Below are positions 45,117-54,284 of a stretch of DNA of 64,000 nt, piece by piece. The notes under the pieces are model-generated. The model saw only the letters and a program-made list of their open reading frames with translations. It did not search any database and was not told where the DNA came from. Each line of letters opens with the position of its first letter. The stretch's first letter is position 1. Made by a program: the position numbers and the translations under genes. Source of the DNA: Calvatia gigantea (lineage: Eukaryota > Basidiomycota > Agaricomycetes > Agaricales > Lycoperdaceae). The stretch is taken from the NCBI GenBank assembly GCA_025093985.1, contig JACAAK010000011.1, positions 868,001 to 932,000 on the forward strand, given 5' to 3'.

Positions 45117-47415
45117 TGCACGGATGCTGAATTGTTATCAGTAGATCGTGACGCTATCCTAGACAGACGGCGTTCACTCACCTTTCTATAGTGCTCTTTG
45201 ATCCACTCGGCCTCATACCAGTAGTGCCAAAGCTGGCATGAATGAGAGTCAGCACGGTGTTCACCACCGCAGTTAAGACACTTGAATTTGTGGGGGCACA
45301 GTTGTCCCTCAGGGGTAGCCTTGTTGAGATCCTTAGGATGACAACAGCCGGCAACAGCATGGTGGTTCTCAGAGGTGTGAGGCCCAGTGCAGATAGGGCA
45401 CCTGTTCGACCGAGATCGACAGATAGCAGTGGGGTGGCCCCAGTACCAGCAACGCTGACACTAGGGGACCCCAGTACGGGCGGAGGCCTGCTGCACACGG
45501 CAGGAGTGCATTCCGATCTGGACGGTGTGCCCCACAAGATGCTTCATCCGGGTGCCAGTCTTAGAGTCGGCTAGGTCGAGCCAAGCTGTGCAGGTGTCAG
45601 AGCTGGCAGAGTTGCGCGAGATGCGCAGGGTATGAGACAGCATGGCGAAGTCCTCGTGGTGCGGAGACTTCGACAGATGGCCCAGGAGCCGTTCAACGGT
45701 CATGGCTTTGCAGCCGAGTTCATCGATGAATGGGATATCCACAATCCTAATATAGGATGTGGAGTCGGGGACACGGAGCTGGAGCTTAACACCCTCAGCA
45801 ACCGCCTTGTGCGCCCACTCGTCAATGATGGCAACATCCTTCAGAGTGGGGGCATAGTTGGTGAGCAACGACCAAGAGTTGGCCATGCTAGAGTGAACCG
45901 ACTTGATCCTGCAGCGGACACGAGCTTGTACAAGACCTCTGTTGATGACCTCAACAAAGTGATTAGTCTGAGGGCAGGGGGCACCTTCTGGCACAGCAAC
46001 CATGGTCATGAGAAGCTGTCGACAGTTGGGACCAGCCATGACATTGTCGGGGCGCTTGGACTTGCCTTGTGCCGAGAGTTCAGCCTCACGAGCCATAGCT
46101 ACGACTTGCTTGGGTTCAAGCTCTGGGAATGACTGTGCAATGCGCACCACCATAACCACAGGGATTTGGGCAGACTTGCCCTTACCAGAAGAAGATAGCG
46201 TCTACACGTACGAGGACAGCACCGCCTTCTTCTTCTTGGTGATGTTGAAAGGGCGCACCAGACCAGGTTGGACCGGCGCACTCCTCCGCTGCTGCTGCAG
46301 GGCAAGGCGCTTTGCCTCTGCATTCTTTCGGATTGACTCGACAAGATCCTGCTCGCGATGAGCAGGATGGATGGGCTGAAACAGAGGTGGTGGTGCGGGA
46401 GCTCTGGCCAGCTTCGATCTACCAGATCTAGGCATGGAGCCTCCCATATCAGCATCAACATCGCCTGAGCCAGACGGCCGGGGCGAAGGAGTAGCTCTGG
46501 CCACGTCTCCGATCTCAGGTGGCACATCGCGCGTCCCCAGATCAGATCGGATCTGACAGGCCCATCGGACCACCATCCGCTGTCTGTCACGATCCCTATC
46601 CGCCCTGAGGACATTACAAATGTCAGAAGGGCTTTCCCCAAGAACTCGGCAGCGACTGCGGAATTGCAGTTCCTGGATGAGATCAGAGAAGGGGTGTATG
46701 GTCTTCGTGATCACCCCCTTAATTCAGCTCGGGATGTTAATGTCCTGGCATCGGCCATTGGGTCGGTGTTCTCTGCAGCGTGGCATCGCCACACTGTGGA
46801 GGTGCACATCTCCGCAAAGTCTCAACCCTGGTGGGATGAGGATTGCAGAGTCGCCCTTCAGGTCCATAGGGATTCTTCGGACCCTGCGGACTGGAAGGCA
46901 TTTCGACGCGTTGTGGCGTCTAAGAAGCGCAAATTCTTTGATGAGAAGATTGAGGAAATTGCTGAGACCAACAAGCGCCCCTGGGACCTTATGGAATGGG
47001 TCAAGGCGCGCAAGTTGCCTGCGTGCGAGGCTATCTCCTATCAGGGGGAGCCTTGTCACACTATGGACTCCCTGTGGGAGGCCCTTCACGGTACCTACAA
47101 CTCCGCTTCCGGGCGCGAGTGTGATACCCCCGTTATTGATCCGCTCCCTACGCTGACGCGGCGGGAATGGGTGGACTTCTCAGCCAAGGAACTGGTGGAC
47201 GCGTTATCCGCCTGCTCTAAGGTCTCTGCGCCGGGCCCCGACCACGTTACGTGGAGGATGCTCAAACAGATCGTGCTTGGGGATGCCCTGCCGGTCTTCG
47301 TACGTCTAGCTAGCGCCTGTATTCGTTTAGGTTGCTGGCCGGAGTATTTTAAAGAATCTATGTCAGTTATTATCCCTAAGCCGGGTAAGCCTGCATACTC
47401 TACACCCAAGGCCTT

Positions 47416-47539
47416 CACCTTCCTTTTCCAGCAACCACCACCATCAACGGGGCGGTTACTGTAGTCTAGTCGCATCGAATACACCATAACCCCAACGCTT
47501 GGCTAGGGCACGTCCCTAGTTGCTGATTTACTCGCTGGT
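47416..47539 (+). promoter_or_regulatory. LINE 5'UTR with conserved palindrome
   Basis: 124 nt between the 5' terminus and ORF1. CTAGGGCACGTCCCTAG (47503-47519) has perfect 6-bp arms around CACGT. The palindrome is also present in L-c (near 8085-8101), L-d (near 10708-10724) and L-l (near 58200). Since LINEs carry their own promoter, this is the likely region for internal initiation; no TATA box is visible. Confidence 0.55.
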
Positions 47540-49645
47540 ATGAGCCGCAGGCCACCCAGCTCATCAAACGACCCGTGGGCTGACGACCCGGTCCCGCCGC
47601 AATCGTCCCCTGACCCGATCGCTCGCATTCCGGGTGTGGGCTCCCAGCAGCCACAACCCCGCTACCAAACCCGCGCCTCGACCCAGGCCTCCTCTGGAGA
47701 GGGCACGCGCCAACGATACGCCGCCGTCCCGATCACGGCACGGCCGCCATCATCAACCTCCTCGAGTGGAACTGCCCGACCTCGGTCCCGCGCTCCCTCT
47801 CGTGCTACCTCCCCCTCTCCTGCGCCAATGGAGATGGGGGACTCTTTCGACGATGACGAGGACGAGGTGGTGGCCCCTGGGGCTGCTGCTTCTGCGATCG
47901 CCACCGATCCCCCTGGGAGCTCCGCTGGCAGGGATATGTCAGTGGAGTCGTTCGGCGACCTGGAGTATGCTCCATCCGTAGCGGCGTTGGCAGGTGACGA
48001 AGAACACCTCGCTGTGGACGTCCAAGGCGCAGCCGAATCCCTGCACAACCTGTCCTCTTGGTTCAGGTCTGTGCATGCTATGCCGCTTAGCGCGGAATCT
48101 ACCACAGTGGTACTGGGCGCCGCCCTGGCGTTTGTCCAGTCCCTGTCTAACAATGGCTGGTTGGACCGCTCTCCTACTGGTCAGTCTAATCCGAGTTGGC
48201 TCGGGGGTCACGCTGTGGCCAACATTGCCTCTCGCTACGCTCATCCCCTGCCAGACAGGAGAGCTACTCCCCCGCCTCGGCCGTCTGGCTCGGGCGAAGT
48301 TGACGCTGATATGGGAGGCTCCACGCCTAGATCCGGCAGATCGAAGCCGGCCAGAGCTCCCGTACCACCACCTCCGTTTCAGCCCGTCCGTCCTGCTCGT
48401 CGCGAGCGGGATCTTGTCGAGTCGATCCGAAAGAACGCAGAGGCAAAGCGTCTTGCCCTGCAGCAGCAACGGAGGAGTGCGCCAGTCCAACCTGGACCGG
48501 TGCGCCCTCTTAACATCACCAAGAAGAAGAAGGCGGTGCCGTCCCCGTACGCGCAGGTGCTATCTTCCTCTGGTAAGGGCAAGTCTGCCCAGATCCCTGT
48601 GGTCACGGCTGTGCGAGTTGCGCAGTCGTTCCCAGAGCTTGAACCCAAGCGAGTCGTAGCTATGGCTCGCGAGGCTGAACCCTCGGCGCAAGGCAAGTCC
48701 AAGCGCCCCGATAATGTCACGGCTGGTCCCAACCGCCGGCAACTCCTCATGACCGCGGTCGCTGTGCCTGAAGGTGCCCCCCGCCCTCAAACCAATCACT
48801 TCGTTGAAGTCATCAACAGAGGCCTTGTCCAGGCTCGTGTCTGCTGTAGGATCGAGTCTGTCCGCTCGAGCACGGCCAACTCCTGGTCGTTGCTCACCAA
48901 CTATGCCCCCACCCCGAAGGATGTTGCCATCATTGACGAGTGGGCTCACAAGGCGGTTGCTGAGGGCGTTAAGCTCCAGCTCCGCGTCCCCGACTCCACG
49001 TCCTACATCAGGATCGTGGATATCCCCTTCATCGACGAGCTTGGTCGCAAGGCCATGACTGTCGAACGCCTCCTGGGCCATCTGTCGAAGTCTCCGCATC
49101 GCGAGGACTTCGCCATGCTGTCTCATACCCCGCGCATCTCGCGCAATTCCGCCAGCTCTGACACCTGCACAGCCTGGCTCGACCTAGCCGACTCTAAGAC
49201 CGGCACTCGGATGAAGCGTCTTGTGGGGCGCACTATCCAGATTGGAACGCACTCCTGCCGTGTGCAGCAGGCTTCCGCCCGTACCGGGGTCCCCTGGTGT
49301 CAGCGATGCTGGTACTGGGGTCACCCCACTGCTATCTGTCGATCCCGGTCGAACAGGTGCCCTATCTGCGCTGGGCCTCATACCTCTGAGAACCACCGTG
49401 CCGTCGCCGGCTGTTGTCATCCGAAAGATCTCAACAAGGCTACCCCCGAGGGACAACCGTGTCCCCACAAATTCAAGTGTCTGAACTGCGGTGGTGAACA
49501 CCGCGCCGACTCCCACTCGTGCCAGCTTTGGCGCCACCGGTATGAGGCCGAGTGGATCAAAGAGCACTACAGAAAGGTGAGTGAACGCCGTCTCTCAAGG
49601 ATGGCGTCACGATCCGCTGATAACACTTCAGCATCCGCACAATGA
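47540..49645 (+). CDS. LINE ORF1 protein (gag-like, zinc-knuckle nucleic acid-binding)
   Basis: Intact 701-residue ORF1. The N-terminal ~250 residues are Ser/Pro/Ala-rich and likely disordered. A basic NITKKKKA stretch lies near residue 325. A folded-looking region (~420-585) precedes three Cys/His knuckles: C587-x2-C-x4-H-x4-C600, C607-x2-C to C625, and C647-x2-C-x3-H to C661. Such ORF1 proteins coat LINE RNA and are needed for retrotransposition in related families. The stop is within ATGA at 49642-49645 shared with the ORF2 start. This is the only open ORF1 in the window. Confidence 0.93.
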   Translation: MSRRPPSSSNDPWADDPVPPQSSPDPIARIPGVGSQQPQPRYQTRASTQASSGEGTRQRYAAVPITARPPSSTSSSGTARPRSRAPSRATSPSPAPMEMGDSFDDDEDEVVAPGAAASAIATDPPGSSAGRDMSVESFGDLEYAPSVAALAGDEEHLAVDVQGAAESLHNLSSWFRSVHAMPLSAESTTVVLGAALAFVQSLSNNGWLDRSPTGQSNPSWLGGHAVANIASRYAHPLPDRRATPPPRPSGSGEVDADMGGSTPRSGRSKPARAPVPPPPFQPVRPARRERDLVESIRKNAEAKRLALQQQRRSAPVQPGPVRPLNITKKKKAVPSPYAQVLSSSGKGKSAQIPVVTAVRVAQSFPELEPKRVVAMAREAEPSAQGKSKRPDNVTAGPNRRQLLMTAVAVPEGAPRPQTNHFVEVINRGLVQARVCCRIESVRSSTANSWSLLTNYAPTPKDVAIIDEWAHKAVAEGVKLQLRVPDSTSYIRIVDIPFIDELGRKAMTVERLLGHLSKSPHREDFAMLSHTPRISRNSASSDTCTAWLDLADSKTGTRMKRLVGRTIQIGTHSCRVQQASARTGVPWCQRCWYWGHPTAICRSRSNRCPICAGPHTSENHRAVAGCCHPKDLNKATPEGQPCPHKFKCLNCGGEHRADSHSCQLWRHRYEAEWIKEHYRKVSERRLSRMASRSADNTSASAQ

Positions 49646-52600
49646 ACCCCGAGCCTGACGAGTTGAGGCGTTTCGTGAAGGGGAAACTACGTATATTGTC
49701 CTTTAATGTAGCTAAGAATTATGCATTATTGGACGCCTTGCTAGAATCTGAGAAAGATAACTTCGACATCGTGTTCGTCCAGGAACCTCCCTGGCGAACG
49801 ATAAGGTCCGCCCCCTCAACGCTTGACGCTGAGGGAGAGCCCGTCATCGGAGCACCTAAGCACCCTGAATGGATGTATATGGTGAGGCCGGCCTCCACTG
49901 CGGAGGAACGAGATCGACCGCGTGTCATGGCGTTTGTCCACACACGGATCAAGAGACTGAGGCCCTCGCTGAGGCGGGACCTCGTTGATCACCGGGATGC
50001 GATGGTTCTTACCATTTTCAATCACGGGCGCGAACGCCATTTCATGAATGTTTATTCTGATGATGAGCACACTGCGATCAAGCTTCTCTACGAGAAGCGT
50101 GATTCTTTACCCCAGATGCATTACATGGGGGGCGATTTTAATTGCCATTCGCGTGAGTGGGACGATGGCGTCCCGCATCACCACTGACCTGCCCAGCAGC
50201 TCTTGGAAGCTGCCGATGACCTCGGCCTTGGGATCTGGTTACCAGATTCCAGGGCTCCTACCCACGTTCCTCGAGATCCGACCAAGCGCCAATCGGTGAT
50301 TGATCTGATCTTCATCTCCGATCTTAGGTGGCGCATCGCGCGCCCTCAGATCAGATCGGATCTGACAGGCCCGTCGGACCACCATCCGCTGTCTGTCACG
50401 ATCCCTATCCGCCCTGAAGACATCACGAATGTCAGAAGGGCTTTCCCCAAGAACTCGGCGGCGACTGCGGAATTGCAGTTCCTGGATGAGATCAGAGAAG
50501 GGGTGTATGGTCTTCGGGATCATCCCCTTAATTCAGCTCGGGATGTTAACGTCCTGGCATCGGCCATCGGGTCGGTGTTCTCTGCAGCGTGGCATCGCCA
50601 CACTGTGGAGGTGCACATCTCCGCAAAGTCTCAACCCTGGTGGGATGAGGATTGCAGAGTCGCCCTTCAGGCCCACAGGGATTCTTCGGACCCTGCGGAC
50701 TGGAAGGCATTTCGACGCGTTGTGGCGTCTAAGAAGCGCAAATTCTTTGATGAGAAAATTGAGGAAATTGCTGAGACCAACAAGCGCCCCTGGGACCTTA
50801 TGGAATGGGTCAAGGCGCGCAAGTTGCCCGCGTGCGAGGCTATCTCCTATCAGGGGGAGCCTTGTCACACTATGGACTCCCTATGGGAGGCCCTTCACGG
50901 TACCTACAACTCCGCTTCCGGGCGTGAGTGTGATACCCCCGTTATTGATCCGCTCCCTACACTAACGCAACGGGAATGGGTGGACTTCTCAGCCAAGGAA
51001 CTGACGGACGCGCTGTCCGCCTGCTCTAAGGTTTCTGCGCCGGGCCCCGACCACGTTACGTGGAGGATGCTCAAACAGATCGTGCTTGGGGATGCCCTGC
51101 CGGTCTTCGTACGTCTAGCTAGCGCCTGTATTCGTTTAGGCTGCTGGCCGGAGTATTTTAAAGAATCTATGTCGGTTATTATCCCTAAGCCGGGTAAGCC
51201 TGCATACTCTACACCCAAGGCCTTTAGGCCTATAGTTCTTCTCAACACGCTGGGTAAGCTGTTTGAGAAAATGATCGCGACTAGGCTCCAGTTTGACTCT
51301 GTCAAATTTGGGGTCTTTCACCCTAATCAGCTCGGAGGTGTGATCCAACGATCCACTGAGGATGCTGGCCTGATGCTAACCCACATCGTAAGAGCGGGTT
51401 GGGCCAAGGGCCTCAGGACTAGCGTTGTGGCTTTTGACATAGCGCAGTTCTTCCCATCGTTGCACCATGATATGCTGGTGGCAATACTCTGCAAGCAAGG
51501 ATTCGCCCCTGAGTTGGTCGAGTTCTTTGCGCACTACCTGGTAGGACGGAAGACCCAGTACTGCTGGGACTCTTTCAAGTCCGAGCCGTTTTCATCGGAC
51601 GTGGGGGTAGGGCAAGGATCTGCCCTCTCTCCCGTCCTGTCGGCCTTATACATAGCTCCGCTAATGTGGCTTTTCGACAGGGAGGCGTCTCGTTTAGGGA
51701 CGACTCTTCTGTCATATGTTGATGATGGGACCATCATTGCCCAGTCGAGAGATTGGGGATCTAACCTTGCGGCTCTTAAGGAGGCGTATGGTATTATATT
51801 CAGGCTATTTGAGCGTTTCGCCTTGGTACTTGAACATGACAAGTCCGAGGTTTTTCACTTCTCCCGTAAGCACGGGGATGACAATCCACCGATAGACCTG
51901 GGCTTTGCCCCGTTCACTGGTGACACGCCGCTTCGGCCCAAGCCTTTTTGGAGGTATTTGGGCTTCTACTTCGACCGCGCTCTTACTTTTAAGGAGCACG
52001 TTCGTTACTACTCTACCAAGGCACTCTCCACGGTGAAAGCCATGAAGATGCTGGGTAACTCTACGAGGGGCTTGCGGCCTATGCAGAAGCGCCTCCTCTA
52101 TCGGTCGTGTGTCGTCCCCATTGCGACATATGGCTTCAAACTCTGGTTCTTCAGGGGCTCTCGCTGCAAGGCGGCCCTTAAGAGTCTGAACGTCATGCAG
52201 AGACGGGCGGCCTTGTGGATTACAGGTGCCTTCCGGACTGCTCCTACTGGGGCCGCGGAGTCGTTCGCGGGTCTCATACCTATCCAGCTTCACATACAGA
52301 AGCTTGCTGTCAGGTCGGATTACAGGATAAAAACCCTGTCACCTAACCATCCTCTCAGGGCCCTTATGAGCCCTGAATATTCCGGGTCTGCTAAGTTGCA
52401 CACTCGTTCTATCGGCCTTATGTCTCCTGCGGCTCGCAAGAAGACTAAGGGCTCCTTAATCCAGGCTGACGCCAGCCTGGTGAACCTCGTCGAGGAATTT
52501 GAGCCTATGGCTTCAATTAATCGGCCCGGATACCGCCTGATGGACTGCCACCCTGACCAGGTGTCGTTCATGGAGGTGAAACTCAATGCGGAGGGTAACA

Positions 52601-53544
52601 CCGACCCCGAGCATATGTATGCTCTCAACGCGCGCCTTAGGGAGTGCAGGGAGGACCTCGGGATTGTCCACATGGCGACGGATGCAAGTCTGCCGCTTCA
52701 CGGCAAGTTCCAGGCAGTTTCAGCTGCCCATGTCTATCGCCAGCGGGAGTGTCTCCGGGAGATCACTCGCGTGGCAGGCCGAGTTACAGCGCCTGATGCT
52801 GAACTCATGGCCATTGCACTTGGCATTCATTTTGCTCTTAAGCAGGATGACGTCAGGCTCATACGTGTATTCACTGACTCTATTGCGTCGGCGAAGCTCG
52901 CAGTTGATCCGTCTACACACTCCGGGCAGATGCTGTCCCAGGGAGTGTGTGTGGCGCTTAAACAATGGCTCTCTGGGGATCCCCGGAGAGGCATTGAGTT
53001 CCTCGCTGTCCCTTCCTCCGAGAAGTGGGAGTTCCACCATGCTGTTCACCGGCATGTCACCTCGTTCCCTCAGGTCGCTTATGGCCTGAGGCCGTTCACT
53101 TCTATTGCCCGCCTGCGTAAGGAGGCGGTCGATGATGTTCTGGAGTCATGGCGCCAGCTATACTCTACCTCTTCTTACAAGGGGCGTAGTAACATGGATC
53201 TCGCCTCTGGGGCGGACCCATCTGTTCCGGGGAAGCCGTCCTACCTTTCTGGTGGGCCCTGGCTTCCTCATGTTAGCGGCTCTAACTCGCTGTGTGCGAG
53301 GGCCGTGCGTGCCGTTACTGGTCATGCTCCGATTGGGTCGTACCGTGTATGATTCTTTTCGAACGAAAGCATTGGCTGCTCGTGTGGCGCCGCTCTCGAG
53401 GGGCGCTATCACATTTTCGTCAGGTGTCCCAACCACAAAAGGGAGCTTGACAGACCTCCTCAGACCATTCGTGAGCTGATTGACTTCCTGGACACGAACC
53501 CTGGTGCTTTCGCGTTCAGACCAGATGATGCTGGGATCGGCTGA
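49642..53544 (+). pseudogene. LINE L-q ORF2, two CGA-to-TGA stops
   Basis: Frame length equals the intact L-c ORF2 (1,300 codons). TGA at 50185-50187 falls in the endonuclease just after GGDFNCHSREWDD. TGA at 53350-53352 falls before the C-terminal zinc knuckle. In both, other copies have CGA. All catalytic motifs (FVQEPPW, SDHH, FDIAQFF, YVDD, TDAS, FTDS) are otherwise present. Only two point changes separate it from an open frame, so silencing is recent. Confidence 0.93.
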
Positions 53545-54247
53545 GCTGGCGCGCGTGGGGGGTCCCTGCGGTGTCGCTGGTCTTCTGACCTACTAGGTGG
53601 AGAAGTCGCAAGGCAACAGGGGTTGGGTCCCTGGGGGGTGCTTCTGGCCTTGGCTAGTGGTGCTCCTTTCCTGGGCCTGGTTAGAGGCTTCGCGGGGGGC
53701 GGAGGCGTAAAATAACGGGGGTGGGGTCCCCGGGTGGCGGTGCGGGTTCGTCCTGCTAAGCTGCTTTCTTGGGCACCGTCTAGGCGGCGCTTCGAGTTGC
53801 TACCCTGCCCGCTGTGTTGCTCTGGATCAGGGCTGGGCTGATACCCTTTCACTTGGGAAGTTGGGGGTAAGGTGGCTCCAAGCGGGGGCTCCTTGCGCTG
53901 GCTCTCCTGATTACATCTGTCCCCTCTCGGGCGCTTGGCTGCCGCTGCCGCTGGGCTCGCCGCTTGTGGGATGATCAGGGCACCGCCGCAGGGCGGCGGT
54001 GCGTCACTGGGTGTACACCACAAGACCTGGGCGACTGGGTCTTCCTCAGTGTGATGGGCATTTCGGGCAACCGGGGGATTTGGCAAGTAAGGGGTGGTCT
54101 GGTCGGGTCTGAGTTAGCGCTTGGGTTGGGTTGGGCCGCTTCTGAACAGTAGATTACTCTTAACTCATCGGACCTTGTAGTTGGGGCTTTGTACTTAGCT
54201 ACACGCGGACTGCGATCGGGCACCGCGTTATAAATTGGCGCAAGCCA

Positions 54248-54253
<6 letters not shown>
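53545..54253 (+). other. LINE 3'UTR with conserved hairpins
   Basis: 709 nt, GC-rich, conserved in every copy. It holds a 10-bp-arm hairpin GCACCGCCGC-AGG-GCGGCGGTGC (53980-54002). Near the end is ACGCGG...CCGCGT, with 6-bp arms around ~14 nt. The terminal hairpin TGGC-GCAA-GCCA (54236-54247) directly precedes ATGATTT and the tail. The last ~22 nt are shared with SINE-1 and are the best candidate for the RT recognition site. Confidence 0.8.

Positions 54254-54284
<31 letters not shown>

Larger units (their letters stand above)
47416..54282 (+). mobile_element. LINE copy L-q, full length, youngest-looking
   Basis: 6,867 bp from CACCTTCC to a ~29-nt A tail, with TSD ACACCCAAGGCCTT at 47402-47415 and 54283-54296 in L-p ORF2. 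It has an intact ORF1. ORF2 keeps the full length (3,903 nt) with only two nonsense codons, both CGA to TGA. It is the best reference for the family. Confidence 0.96.

Noticed and set aside
53980..54002. Calling the GC hairpin a transcription terminator
   Set aside because: Rho-independent termination does not apply to this eukaryotic context, and no U tract follows.
53460..54086. Treating the antisense 3'UTR frame as a real gene
   Set aside because: GC-rich sequence with few stops by composition, frameshifted in several copies, no domain I recognise. Kept only as a low-interest finding.
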